A DNA stretch of 64,000 nucleotides, taken from contig OY751486.1 of assembly GCA_963565915.1 (NCBI GenBank), positions 3,410,001 through 3,474,000 of the forward strand, given 5' to 3'. Positions within the stretch are counted from its first letter, which is position 1. The number at the start of each line of letters is the position of its first letter. The notes under the pieces are model-generated. The model saw only the letters and a program-made list of their open reading frames with translations, was not told where the DNA came from and made no database searches. This document shows, one piece after another, positions 1 through 11,033 of this stretch. This DNA is from Entoloma clypeatum. Lineage: Eukaryota > Basidiomycota > Agaricomycetes > Agaricales > Entolomataceae. The position numbers were made by a program, and so were the translations under genes.

Positions 1-150
1 GCTAGCTTGCAGGGGAATCTTTAGAACTTTCTCTTTGGATCTCCCTTGCAAGGTATGTGTTGTATTACTTATTAGACTGCTCAATCTAAACTTCGGATCT
101 CCCTTGCAAGTATCTGAGTTTGAGTCTTGGATCGTAAGGTCGCCCTTACA
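1..150 (-). mobile_element. End of a TGTAAGGGC-type LTR-like element, cut by the window edge
   Basis: On the minus strand this piece starts TGTAAGGGCGACCTTACG and resembles, base for base over long stretches, the beginning of the element at 10853-13610. Shared features are the opening palindrome and two copies of CTTGCAAGGGAGATCC. It interrupts the reading frame of the decayed copia integrase to its right at position 150/151, so it inserted into that element. The rest lies beyond the left edge, so neither its length nor its target duplication can be read. Confidence 0.6.
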
Positions 151-1215
151 CTCACCATCTTTTTGTCTGGCCAGTAAACCCTCACCCCCTTACTCTGCTT
201 GTCAATACCGATCCAACGTCCCTCATATATGCGCCCTCCAAGCTTGTTACCACCTTCGATTTGCACCTATACATTCTCGCCCCACTCGCACACATCCCTG
301 AGGTCCGGCTTCTTTCCAAGAGTGGCCTCATACGGCGTTTTCCCATCAACTGCCTTGGTCAATGTGCGATTCATCAACCAAACAATGTGACATGCAGCCT
401 CGCCCCATAAATTTCTTGGGAGGCCACTGGCATGGAGGAGAGCTCAGATGCGCTCAACAATGGTGCGGTTTCGGCATTCAGAGATGCCATTTTGCGCGGG
501 GGTATTGTGTACAGTGAGTTTCTGCTCTGTGCCTCTCAATTTCAGGTACAAGATGAATTCTTTGTCCATATATTCACCCCCATGGTCTGAATGGAGGATT
601 TTGATTGACACGCCAAGCTGGGTTGTACACCAGGCCTCGTATTGTTTGTATGATTCGAAAGCCTCGGATTTTGCACGCAAAAGGTAAAGGTGCATGAGAC
701 AGGACATGTCGTCCGTGAAGGTGATGTAATATTTTCTTCCTCCTTTCATCTCGACAGGAGCAGGTCCCCACAAGTCTGAATGGACTTCATTGCAGAATTT
801 GGTGGCACGCTTGCCCTCGCGAGCTTTCAGGATGGATTTGCGTGTGGCATTGGCATAGACACATGACTTGCAAAAGTATGGTTCACCTGAAGATGATGGC
901 TCCAGACAAACACCAGTGACAAAACCATTTTCGACGAGACGCCGTGCAATGCCTGCCGAAATATGCCCCATACGTCGATGGAATTGATCCAGGGTGAGTA
1001 CTTCTTCAGCCATATTTGCTGTTTTGGGCTCATCATGAGCCACACAGTACAGACCCTTGGTCTTGGAAACAGCACCAATTTGCTCCCCATCTGGACCTTT
1101 GATCGTGCATTTGCCACCCAAAAAGGTAATTTTGAAGCCCTTTTCATCAAGTCGACCAACTGACATGAGGGTGTAGCCAACTTCAGGGGAATATAAGACC
1201 TCAGTAAGTCTTAAT

Positions 1216-1665
1216 TAGTGTTTTGAAGTCCAGTCTCAAAGACCTAGAACTGGACCAGACTGGTAATGACTGGTGAGAGACTGGACTGCAGTCTCAAGTT
1301 TCATATTTTTGAGGATTGACCAGTCTCAGGTTCTTCAAATTTTGGAAAAAAAGAAGACTGGTCATAGATTCATACAGGTTTATATAGGTTCACATAGATT
1401 TTGTTCATCAAAGCTTCTATAAAATGTTTTGAAATGTGTTATAAATGATACTTTGAAACAGTTTTAATAAATTGGATAATAATCAGTTTAAACCAGTTCG
1501 AACCAGTCCTGGTTTACTTTTTTGAGAAAGGAAAGACTGATTCACCAGTCTTTGACCAGTCCAGTCCTGGTTTCAGTATTTTGGAGAAACCACTCAACCA
1601 GTCTTGGTTCTAGGTTCTTAATTTTTTGGGCAAAAAACCGGACTGGACTGGACTTTCAAACACTA
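1216..1665. mobile_element. hAT-type MITE with 8-bp target duplication
   Basis: The element runs from TAGTGTTTTGAAGTCCAGTC to GACTGGACTTTCAAACACTA, so its ends are inverted repeats opening with TAGTG as in the hAT superfamily. It is flanked by GTCTTAAT at 1208-1215 and 1666-1673, an exact 8-bp duplication. At 450 bp it has no coding capacity and must have been mobilised by a transposase from elsewhere. Its interior is rich in CAGTC/GACTG words. A close relative lies in the opposite orientation at 4097-4595. Confidence 0.85.
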
Positions 1666-3074
1666 GTCTTAATTGTGAGATATCGGCTCCATTAGGTATG
1701 TCAATCATCATCTCGCCCATTCCAACCGCTGACATGCTTTGTTTGTTTGCAGCCTGGAATGATTTGGGGGGAATCTCGACGAAGTTGTCGAGAGCATCAT
1801 GATATGGTGTGAGGTTGAAACAACCAGAATCGTAGATTTTGGCACGAGGTAAGTTAATATTGCCAATGCCAACTTGCGCAGCAAGGTCATCAGGCTCAGC
1901 AACAACCGAGTCCAGGTCAATGTTGACGAACGAGCTGCACTTGCTCCCTTTGACCCTGGATAGCTCCTCGGTATCCCAGCCACTGTCAGCCCTGTCGCTT
2001 CCAACCTCAGAAAACCAGTCACCATCACTGTCATAGCCCCCATCATCTGATTCGTCTTTATCAGAATCAGACACAGCCTTGAGTTTGGGCATATCGGAAT
2101 CGGATTTGCTACCAAATGCAGGCTCCATAAAAAAGGCCCCTTCATCTTCCAAATCAGATCCAATCGTGGCATTTGCAAGCCGCCCTTTGGTGAGTCGTTC
2201 TTCTTTTCAGGTTTGGGACATTTGTCCTTGAAATGCCCCTTCTCCCCACAGTTCCAGCATACCCCTCGAGGTTTTCGCTCGAATTTCCCTTTGCCATTGG
2301 ACTTCCCGGAGGACGTGACACTGAGGGCCTCGTCTCAGTCTTGGTCCTTGGACTTCCCATTTCCACCATTACGACATGCGCACTGGGTTTGTTGGCATTC
2401 ATATTTCTCCAAGATCAGGGAGATCAGGGTGTCGGGAGTGATGGTCTTGGTGGCAGAATATAGTTTTGCAGCTGCAAGTTGATTCAACGTGAAGTTGGCA
2501 AGGGAATAGGGAAGGGATGAGATAATGGTGGAACGGTAATCTTTCTTGTCAATGTCCACCCCTACAGTTGCTAACTCTTCCCTTTTGACACATAGATCAT
2601 CTAGGAACTGTTTAAACATTACCCTTCTCAGGGCACTTCGACTCCAGAAAATGAGTCTGTAAGTCCATTTGTGCAAAAGCACCCTTTTCCGTGCATTCAG
2701 TGACAATCGCGTCCCATCGTTCCTTGACAACCTTCTTGTTTTGGATGTGCATGAGGGCAGAACCGGGGATCTTTTGGGTGAGCAGTGACTTTGCCGACCT
2801 TTCATCTTTGTCCCACTGAAGAATAGCAGCAACTTCCTCAGGAGTAGGAGAAGCGCTGACAGCAGGTACAGGACGGGGCTCGGTGCCATCAAAATGGCCC
2901 CAATAGCCCTTCGCCTCAACAGCATCCTGAAAACGGAGCGAGAAGATCACCCAGTTCATGCCAGAAGCATCAAGCTTTGGGATAGACAACGGGAGGGTGT
3001 CAGCAAGTGAGGTAGCAGTCACGGACATGGTAGACAATGAGAGGGAATGCAGCAGGGTCTACACAGAGAAACAC

Positions 3075-3088
3075 GGGGCCCAATAACC
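3075..3088 (-). other. Primer-binding site of copia element A, with one extra base
   Basis: Next to the LTR is GGGGCCCAATAACC. The intact copia element in this window has GGGGCCCATAACC in the same place, matching the anticodon arm of eukaryotic initiator Met-tRNA (known sequence GGGCCCAUAACC). Copy A carries an extra A inside the match, which fits a decayed copy. Confidence 0.55.
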
Positions 3089-3412
3089 TGTGAGATTAAC
3101 TAGAATATAATATGCTCAGTGTTTGCATGCGAGAGTGGGGTCAAACAACTAAATTCACCTAGAATATAATATGCTAGGTATTCAAACATAAGTAATATGA
3201 TAGAAAGGAAAAATGAGTAAAGAATCTCACCTCAGTGTTTGCACGCCAGAGCGGGGTCAAATGACTGAGGGGAGGCAACGAAAACTATGCTGTAATAAGT
3301 AAATAAGGTTTTGCAAATTTACCTTAACAAAAAACAAAGGGAAACTAGAGGAGAGTCTCGAAACATGTGGTACAATAAAGGTACAGCTAAAAAAGGTATG
3401 TAGAATGGAATA
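3089..3412 (-). repeat. 5' LTR of copia element A (truncated)
   Basis: On the minus strand this reads as the same LTR as 5942-6261. It ends TTAATCTCACA and shares the stretch around AAGGTAAATTTGCAAAACC. Relative to the other copy it carries an internal duplication of roughly 130 bp that repeats the segment containing TAGAATATAATATGCT. Its outer end, which should begin TGTTGGAATG, is missing because a hAT-like terminus (TAGTG at 3413) abuts it. Confidence 0.7.
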
Positions 3413-4096
3413 TAGTGATTAAAAGTTCGGTTCAGTCTCGTTTTTGACCCCTGAAAAGGAAGGACCGAGGACCGCACCGGTCTCAATTTTACATAGTCAC
3501 CTTGGAAAACCGGACCAGACTGGTGAGAGACCAGTCTGACCAGTCCATGTATTCAGGTCTGATGAGACTGGACCGGTTTAAACCGGTCCAGACTCGTAAT
3601 ATGTACTGTACTAGGCTACAAGTGTGCTACTGGACAGCACATGCACGTATCATCTGAGTCTCGCCGTCTGACGCCATTGGGCATGAGTGGATGTGACACG
3701 TTGGGCGTCGTTGGGCGCATTGGGCATGAGTGGACGCCGTTGGGCGTGAGTGGACATTGTTGGGCGTGAGTGAGATGAGTGGAGGGCTGTTGGGCTCGAA
3801 GGCAGGGCATTAGGCATGAGTTGAGGCCGTTGGGCTCGAAGGGAGGGCATTGGGCATGAGAAAATGCCATTGGGCATGAAAAGGGGCTGTTGGGCGCTAG
3901 AGGGGGCCGTTGGGCACGAAAAGGGGCCGTTGGGCGTGAGACGACGCTGTTGGGTGCTAGAGGGGGCTGTTGGGCATGAGTGGAGGCCATTGGGCTCGAA
4001 GGGATGGCATTGGGCGGGAGTGGATGGCATTGGGCATTAGAGGACGGCATTTGGCGCAAAAAGGGGCCATTGGGCGCTAGAGGGGGCCGTTGGGCT
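3413..4096. mobile_element. hAT-like terminus followed by a TTGGGC minisatellite
   Basis: It opens with TAGTGATTAAAAGTTCGG, a variant of the hAT terminal repeat also seen at 6940. The first 200 bp are rich in CCGGTC/GACTGG words. From about 3660 to 4096 there is a tandem array of roughly 15 units about 28-30 bp long, each containing GTTGGGC and a GAG or AAG triplet. No matching right terminus is found before the next MITE, so the element is either truncated or its right end was replaced. The array keeps open frames on the minus strand only because of its period. I do not consider it coding. Confidence 0.55.
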
Positions 4097-4595
4097 TAGT
4101 GTTTGAAAGTCCAGTCCAGTCCGGTTTTTTGCCCAAAAAATTAAGAACCTAGAACCAAGACTGGTTGAGTGGTTTCTCCAAAAAACTGAAACCAGGACTG
4201 GACTGGTCAAAGACTGGTGAACCAGTCTTTCCTCTCTCAAAAAAGTAAACCAGGACTGGTTTGAACTGGTTTAAACTGGTTATTTTCCAATTTATTAAAA
4301 CTGTTTCAAAATATCATTTATAACACATTTCAAAATGTTTTATAGAAGCTTTGATGAACAAAATCTATGTGAACCTATATGAACCTGTATGAATCTATGA
4401 CCAGTTTACATTTTTTGAGTCTCAAATCAAGACTGGTGTTGAACCAGTCTTCTTTTTTTCCAAAATTTGAAGAACCTGAGACTGGTCAATCCTCAAAAAT
4501 CTGAAACTTGAGACTGCAGTTCAGTCTCTCACCAGTCTTTATCAGTCTGGTTCTGGTCCAGTTCTAGGTCTTTGAGACTGGACTTCAAAACACTA
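4097..4595. mobile_element. hAT-type MITE, inverted relative of 1216-1665
   Basis: It starts TAGTGTTTGAAAGTCCAGTC and ends GACTTCAAAACACTA. Its reverse complement follows the MITE at 1216-1665 nearly throughout, with an extra segment of about 50 bp. The flanking 8-mers (GTTGGGCT left, ACCAGGCA right) do not match. The left flank is minisatellite and the right flank is copia reverse transcriptase, so a rearrangement has replaced one side. Confidence 0.75.
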
Positions 4596-5941
4596 ACCAG
4601 GCATCGATTATTTCAACACATTCGCGCCCGTTGCAAAACTGGCGGCTATCCATTCCGTTCTTGTGATGGCAGCTGATGAAGACATGGAACTGCATCAGAT
4701 CAACATCAAAGGTGCATACCTCAACGGAGAACTCATTGATCGTGAGGTTATCTTCATGCAACAACCCCCAGGCTATCACGCTCCCAGCTCCTCCCAAAAA
4801 CTCATGTGTCGACTTCGAAAGACCCTGTATGGCCTGAAGCAGTCGGGCCGTCGATGGTATCAATGCCTCATCGAAATCATGTTACAGCACCTTGGATTCA
4901 CGCGCTGCGATGTCGACCAGGCCGTGTTCTTCCGTCAACAAGGTTGGGCTGTCATTATTGTTTTGGTTCATGTTGATGACTGTATGATCGCTGCCACATT
5001 GATGACCCTGATCGCTGATTTCAAGATCCAGATCACAAAACACATGGAAATTACCGATTTGGGCGAGCTCCACTGGGTTGCTCAGCATTGAGATCAAACA
5101 TGATCAAGAGCACCGCACTATCCACCTCTCTCAGTGCTCCTACATTGACTCCATCCTCTGCTGGTATGGCTTGCAAGACCTCAAGCCCGTTTCCATCCCC
5201 ATGGACACCAACATCCAACTTACCACCGCTCAGTCACGTCAACAACTGCCGAATTCGCCCAAATGCGCGACATCCCTTACCATGAAGCTGTCGGTTCCTT
5301 GATGTATGCAGCACTCGGAACTCATTCCGACATAGCATTCGCCGTTCAAACTGTCTCGCGTTTCTCGACAAAACCAGGTCTCATGCATTGGGAGGCCGTA
5401 AAACACATTTTTTGCTATCTGAAGGGCACGATGGATCTGTGGTTGAGCTATGGGATGTCAAAGATGAATTTGACGGGATATGCAGACGCAGATGGCAGCA
5501 TGGCAGAAGATAGGCAGGCCATTTGGGGGTACGCCTTTCTGATTTGTGGCGGTGCCATTTTGTGGAGTGCTAAACGGCAGGAAATCATCGCTCTGTCAGC
5601 CACCGAAGCTGAATACATGGCAATTACACACGCATTGAAAGAAGCTTTATGGCTTCGTTCCCTCCTCTCCCAACTTTTAGACACCACTCTCAACACCACC
5701 ACATTATTTTCCGACAACAAATCCGCTATCGAACTCACGAAAGACCATCAGTACCACATGTGTATGAAACACATTGACATTTGATTTCATTTTATCTGTT
5801 GGATCGTTGAGGGCAGCTCTATTCGCCTTGTTTACTGCCCTACTGACGAAATGGTCGCCGACATGCTTACCAAAGCACTCCCATCCACGAAGGCAAAGCA
5901 CTTTGCTTCGCAACTTGGCCTCTCACCAGCTTGAGGGAGAG
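4596..5941 (+). pseudogene. Decayed Ty1/copia element B: reverse transcriptase and RNase H
   Basis: The + strand encodes the second half of a copia polyprotein. It opens inside the reverse transcriptase (QGIDYFNTFAPVAKL), followed by INIKGAYLNGEL, LYGLKQSGRRW and the catalytic HVDDC near 4970. Then come the connection segment (GSLMYAALGTHSDIAFAV), RNase H (TEAEYMA, SDNKSAIELT) and the terminal DMLTKALPS. The frame changes near 5090, 5265 and 5785, so the copy is dead. The gag-to-integrase half is absent on this strand. Its LTR is the same family as that of element A on the other strand, so the two may be halves of one rearranged element or two copies joined head to head. Confidence 0.85.
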
Positions 5942-6261
5942 TGTTGGAATGACAAGCTGCCGCGAGCCTTCCATATCCAGACATGGTGCGCAGCTGCCTT
6001 GAGTTTTTATGCCACCATCATTTTTCCTCCTTGTGCTATTTCGCCATATTATGTATTCCATTCTACATACCTTTTTTAGCTGTACCTTTATTGTACCACA
6101 TGTTTCAAGACTCTCCTCTAGTTTTCCTTTGTTTTTTGTTAAGGTAAATTTGCAAAACCTTATTTACTTATTATGGCATAGTTTTTGTTGCCTCCCCTCA
6201 GTCGTTTGACCCTGCTCTCACGTGCAAACACTGAGCATATTATATTCTAGTTAATCTCACA
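5942..6261 (+). repeat. 3' LTR of copia element B
   Basis: A 320-bp LTR with TG..CA ends (TGTTGGAATG to AATCTCACA) directly follows a purine-rich tract (GAGGGAGAG) and the end of the RNase H frame. It shares sequence with 3089-3412 on the opposite strand. The sequence after it (GAGCT at 6262) belongs to the gag of a different retroelement, so this LTR marks the insertion point of element B. Confidence 0.8.
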
Positions 6262-6939
6262 GAGCTGTGGTACACATGTAGAGGAGAATGCCTCAAGGCA
6301 GCCAGACCGACCACCTCCATTGCCTCTGACACTCTGGGCATCGTGGCCAACGGCGCTGACTCCATCCAGCTTCGGCCCATCTCCACCCTCAAGGTGTCGT
6401 GTAATGTGCTTCCAGATACCACCCTCACCTGGGATCAAATCATGTTCTCCAGCAAAATTCTTGTCACCATGATGAGGGAGGAGGGAGTCGACCAAGACCA
6501 CATCAAGGCAATCGTCAATTTCTTCCGCGGTCTGGACTACGAACATGGACAACTCAGGTACAACACAGACTGGGGTCTTATCCACTATCAGGCCACTGTC
6601 CAAAAACAGTGGTATGACTCGCTAGGAAAAACTGGGCAGGGTTTTGACATTGCACAATTCAGCAAGACACACTTCAACAACATTCAGATGGAGTTGAAAC
6701 TGGCCGCTCTTCCTGACAACATGGTAAGCTGTCCCTTTTGCAAGCTGAATCATAACCTGACAGTTTCACCCACTTCTCGCCCCACCAAAATTTCATACCC
6801 GTGGACCGTGAAACACGCATCATGCCCCCTTCCCCTCCAAACGGGACCCACACTTGCATCATGTGACACACCATGCATCCTGCCACACATGTGTTGTTCT
6901 ACACATGCCATGTGTCATTCTACATGTGCCACATGTCAT
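6262..6939 (+). pseudogene. Tyrosine-recombinase retrotransposon, piece 1: gag-like region
   Basis: An open frame covers 6343-6720 with LRPISTLKVSC, DQIMFSSKILVTMM and GLDYEHGQLRYN. This is the kind of N-terminal gag-like protein found ahead of recombinase-type retrotransposons. I assign it by position and by the later pieces rather than by a diagnostic motif. Downstream, 6890-6940 is made of short CATGTG/ATGTCA repeats. The 5' end of the element is missing, displaced by the copia LTR at 5942-6261. The hAT-ended composite at 6940 breaks the right side. Confidence 0.5.
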
Positions 6940-7254
6940 TAGTGTTTGAAGGTTCGGTCCGGTCCGGTTTTTTGACCCAAAAAGGGTGAGACCGGAACCG
7001 GAACCGGTCTTCTGGCACCTTCACTTGTCTGAAAACCGGACCGAACCACATGGGACCGGTCCATCTCTCACTGCCAGTTGAGACCGAACCGGCCTCAACC
7101 GGTTCTTGTAGCAGTAAAGGTATGGATTCAGTATGTAAGGCTATGAAAGGGTAGTGTAAACGAGCTAGAAAATGTTAGAAACAGCAGACAATGACAACAT
7201 CCTCCAAATGGAAGGCGACGACAGTGAGGGTTCTCCAACAGAAACCGTGGATGG

Positions 7255-7500
7255 CGAGGTAGGGTCCTCCCCTCAGAAACAGCCAGCGGTGAGCTCGGGT
7301 CCCCCAACCAAAATGAAGGACGATGGGTTCTCCAACAGAAACGGCTGGCAGGCAGCAAGGATTCTCCAACTAGGGTCCTCCCCTCAGAAACAGCCAGTGG
7401 CGAGCTTGGGTCCCCCAACCAAAATGAAAGACGATGGGTCCTCCAACAGAAACGGCAAATGGCGAGGTAGGTTCCCCCTCCCTGAGAAATGGCAGGCAGC
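7255..7500 (+). repeat. Tandem duplication, unit about 110 bp
   Basis: Two adjacent units each contain CAGAAACAGCCAG, then GGTCCCCCAACCAAAATGAA, then CTCCAACAGAAACGGC. They start near 7271 and 7382. The surrounding 7200-7620 has further shorter variants of TTCTCCAACAGAAA. It lies inside the hAT-ended composite. Confidence 0.65.
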
Positions 7501-8789
7501 GAGGGTCAGCGGAGTTTCCCAACTGAAACACGGCGAAGGGGTTCTCCAGCAGAAATGGCAGAGGGGTCCCCCCTTGCAAGCAAGGGTGGAGTTCCTCAAC
7601 CAAAAAGGAAGAGCAACCAGAGGTGTGGTCTGGAAAGGGTTCTGTTAGTTGACTGTGCAGGAGAGGGGGGTACTAGACATAACAGGTGGCAGCATACAAA
7701 CAAAAGGAAGGGAGGGAGCGGCCGCCACCATGTGAGCGGTCACTGTGAAGGGCATCATGAGTCAGCAATCCAGGAAGTGGATTGTGTACTTACCTGGTGG
7801 TGGCACTCATGTTGAGGTGTTGGGACAGTCTTGGGAGGGAATGAAAGAGAGATGGGCAGAGGGTTTGATGACCCAGAAACCCCATGCAGAAGTTGCCGAG
7901 GCACATATCAACAATGCATCAAAGGTCATGCTTGCTGTTGTGCATGCTCTCGAGGACCTACCTGAGTGCAGGCTGGCATGGAGATGGCCAGAAACCATAG
8001 ATAGACAGTAGATTTCATGTATTTCTTACTATTTTCCCCAGAAAAATATATGTATTTCTCGAGACATTATCCATAAGCATGTAACACAACTGTGAATTCA
8101 GTCTGAATGCACAGATCTTGTGCATCAATATGCCTTCAAACCATGTATTTCTCAGTTTTCCCTTTCCACAACTCTTCAAACACTTTACTGACTGTTGAAT
8201 ACTGTGTATATGGTGTCTATAGACATAGCTGAGACCTTGTAATTGAATATCACACCTGTGTAGGCTCATAATCAATGAAATAAGACGAAAAAATTACAGA
8301 TAATTTTTATTTCAGATTTGGAATCAGTGAATTGAGAGGATAACAAAGCACCCAGTGTTCTTCAATTTTTGTGCTCTGGTCATAGAGATATTGTGACTTT
8401 ACTGGTTTATTTCAATGCTACTGGATCTCATGCTTAAGAATCTATGAGCTACCTATAATTTATGTCAGATCAATTCTTATATTACTCTAAATTGTATAAA
8501 TCATAAACTGCCAGCGAGAATCGAGGGGCGCTGAGGAACACGTCATCCCCCGACTTTTCAGTGGGGGATGGGCAGGTTATTTGCCCTTATTTGTTTTGGG
8601 TACTTTTCATGTGTGAAACCCTTTGCCCACACTGTTGCTCTCTCACTTCATCCCACCGCAACCAACCCGGCCTCACCGCTGACTGCAACGGCGGCAGCAG
8701 CCTTCAGTAAGTCCCCACCCCTCCTCATCGTTCCTCACTCACCACCAGTCTAGGTGCTGCCGCTGCCAAGTGCCCACAACCTGGCCCTG

Positions 8790-9360
8790 GCCCTTTTTCA
8801 CAGTGAAGACAACTCCCCCTCCACTGCCCTTTTTTGTGGGGGAGGCGATGCCTCCCCGTTGCCCTTTTTTGTGGAGAAGACCACGGCCCCCCACTGCCCT
8901 TTTTTTCACCAGCAACAACACCTTCTCCACGGCCCTTCTTTCACAAGGAAGACGATACACCACTCCACTGGCCTTTTTTGCAACAACAACAACACCCCCC
9001 ACTGACCTTTTTTATGAGGAAGACAACGTCCCCCCACTTCCCTTTTTTGTGAACACTGCCCTTTTTTCACAGCGACGACACCTTCCCCGCTGCCGTTTTT
9101 CATGAGGAAGATGACAGCCCACGGCCCTTTTTTTTGACAGGGACGACGCGTCCCCCGTTACCCTTTTTTTTGATGGCGACGACACGTTCCCCACCGCCCT
9201 TTCTCGTGAGGACAACGATGGGCCTTCACCCCCTTTTTTTCTGACAATGACACCTTCTCCACCACCTTTTTTCATGAGAGGAAGATGGCCTCCCCCACCA
9301 CCCTTTTTTTGACGGGGACGACACCTTCCCCACCACCCTATCCCATCTTTTTGTTATCGA
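8790..9360 (+). repeat. CCCTTTTTT minisatellite
   Basis: About a dozen degenerate units of roughly 45-50 bp repeat the theme GCCCTTTTTT, then a GANGACGA core, then CTCCCC. The array produces long spurious open frames on both strands because its units lack stops. It lies just inside the right end of the hAT-ended composite. Confidence 0.65.
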
Positions 9361-9623
9361 AGACCTCTCCTCCCCTCATTTTTACTACCCCAGACACATT
9401 TATTACAGCCTATGTAGTCACATGTATTAGGTATCCAAAAGACCACTTCAGACCAGTTTAAACCGGTCTTTCACCAGTCTCAAAAAAAAAAAATTTGGTG
9501 AACTGAAGACTGGGTGCACCCCAAAATGGAAGAGACCGAGACCGCGGTCCGGTCTTTTTTGGTCCACTTTTCGGTTTGGTCTGGTCCGGTTTCGGTCCAC
9601 AAAGACTGAACCTTGAAACACTA

Positions 9624-10852
9624 TGTGTTATGCCCCTCTGCGGCTTTCATATCCGTGCCATACCCAGCAACATGTGTCATACAACATGCGCTTCATTGTG
9701 ATCCGCAAACTTTCATGACATGCAACATGCTCCCCTGTTTCCCTTGTGGACCACGTTCCGGGCCGATCATTGCCTCATGGTCCATGTGCACACTCGACTC
9801 TTCTATAACTCACAATCGTCACCATTACACCACCCATCTACATCTCCACCCCTCTCCATGAATTGACAGATGTCCAACCAGTACCCTGTGCACAGACAGG
9901 GTGGCTCTCACCATTTCAGATCCAAGCACTCCCACAAACAAAGCCTGTCGCCATCTTCATTCCCCAAAGACAGGCAACCCCGTGGCCATCAGTCCAATCA
10001 CTCCCATTCCCCATGTTGAGGCAGGCCATCCCATTCCGTGTCCCCTCCACACCCCCATTGTGGCGACGAGCTCCTCATGTATGTCTGGGGTGCCATTGAC
10101 ACAAGGTAAAAACATGCAATGTGTCGACCTTATGGAACAGTACGGACACTGCCAGATGCTCCCGTAATTCTGAAGGGAAGCTAATGGTTAGGGAGACCAG
10201 ACACATGTTGTGCACCGACTGGCAGCACATGGGTGGTTGCAAGCGCAGGGACCACCCCACTCGACACAAGTGTTCAGGCTGTGGAGCTCTCACCCACAGT
10301 GCTCAAAAGTGCCCTCTCACTGACATTGGTGCAATGCAGAAATAGAGCGATCACCCCGTACATACCACAGAATTGGAAACAAGAATTAATAGACACAGGA
10401 CTCATAGTTTGTTACCCTACCATTCCTTTCAGCCTAATCTATGGCTTTGATGCTGGTATACCTGAGATAACCACCACTTTTACTCCATCTAATGGTTTCT
10501 CAAATGATGAACATATCAAACATTTCAATGACATGGTCACTTCCAAATTTGTGAAACAACACTACATTGGCCCCTTCAACAAGGAACATCTTGAGGCAGA
10601 AATTGGACCCTTTCAGTTGTCCCCTATATCTGTCATCCCTAAACCAGAGCAACCAGAGAAGCACCATCTGATCCAGAACCTGTCTTATCCCCAAAACACA
10701 TCCCACCCTTCCGTGAACTCTGGCATTGACATATCATGTTTCCCGTGTTCATGCTATGGGCACTTTTGCCACCATGTGCATCCTCATAGCTTCACTGCCA
10801 CCAGGGATGGAAGCCGCAGTTCGAGACATGGCTGAAGCATATAGTACAATAC
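9624..10852 (+). pseudogene. Tyrosine-recombinase retrotransposon, piece 2: zinc finger and start of reverse transcriptase
   Basis: Around 10213-10320 the frame reads CTDWQHMGGCKRRDHPTRH, then KCSGCGALTHSAQKC, a cysteine/histidine cluster typical of the gag of fungal recombinase-type retrotransposons. From 10410 the frame IPFSLIYGFDAGIP, YIGPFNKEHLEA, GPFQLSPISVIPKP begins the reverse transcriptase. It runs to EAAVRDMAEAYSTI at 10850, where the LTR-like element breaks it. Frames differ between segments, so the copy is not functional. When 10853-13610 and one 5-bp target copy are removed, the frame continues directly into piece 3 (PGLVVKLSGDQFAVDT). Confidence 0.7.
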
Positions 10853-11033
10853 TGTAAGGGCAACCTTACGATCCAACAACTCCGAAGTGCTCCGAAGCAA
10901 CTCTGACGTTGGACGACTTGCAAGAGAGATCCAAAGGTTAAATTGAAGTCAACGACATACAATACAAGACACACCTTGCAAGGGAGATCCAAAGAGAAAG
11001 TTCTAAGGATTCCCCTGTAGGGCTGGGTAGCTA

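Larger units (their letters stand above)
151..3088 (-). pseudogene. Decayed Ty1/copia element A: gag, protease and integrase
   Basis: Read on the minus strand, this is the first half of a copia polyprotein. The gag begins at 3037 (MSTMSVTATSLADTLPLS). A CCHC zinc knuckle, C-W-N-C-G-E-K-G-H-F-K-D-K-C, lies at about 2217-2260. The protease is marked by YDSGC near 1830. A GAG-pre-integrase segment (LDQFHRRMGH) and an integrase core (HSDLWGP, then HSDHGGEY) follow between 1166 and 444, and the integrase C-terminal part runs to 151. Gag changes frame near 2620 and again before the knuckle, so it cannot encode a working polyprotein. A hAT MITE at 1216-1665 also splits it, and the frame closes perfectly when the MITE and one target copy are removed. 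The reverse transcriptase half lies beyond the left edge or is lost. Confidence 0.85.
6940..9623. mobile_element. hAT-ended composite element carrying minisatellites
   Basis: The left end is TAGTGTTTGAAGGTTCGGTC and the right end GACTGAACCTTGAAACACTA, so 20-bp terminal inverted repeats of the TAGTG (hAT) type bound 2.68 kb. Flanking 8-mers CATGTCAT and TGTGTTAT agree at five positions, and the three differences are transitions, which fits an aged target duplication. Both ends carry CCGGTC-rich subterminal sequence. The interior holds two separate tandem arrays and about 900 bp of AT-rich unique sequence (7640-8560). No transposase frame is present, so it is non-autonomous. Confidence 0.65.

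Noticed and set aside
3660..4096. TTGGGC array as interstitial telomere repeats
   Set aside because: Units are about 28-30 bp with variable spacers and the core is TTGGGC, not TTAGGG in tandem. It is an ordinary minisatellite.
7128..9275. Glycine/valine- or proline-rich frames on both strands
   Set aside because: They arise from the minisatellites inside the hAT-ended composite and show frame-shifted copies of the same unit.
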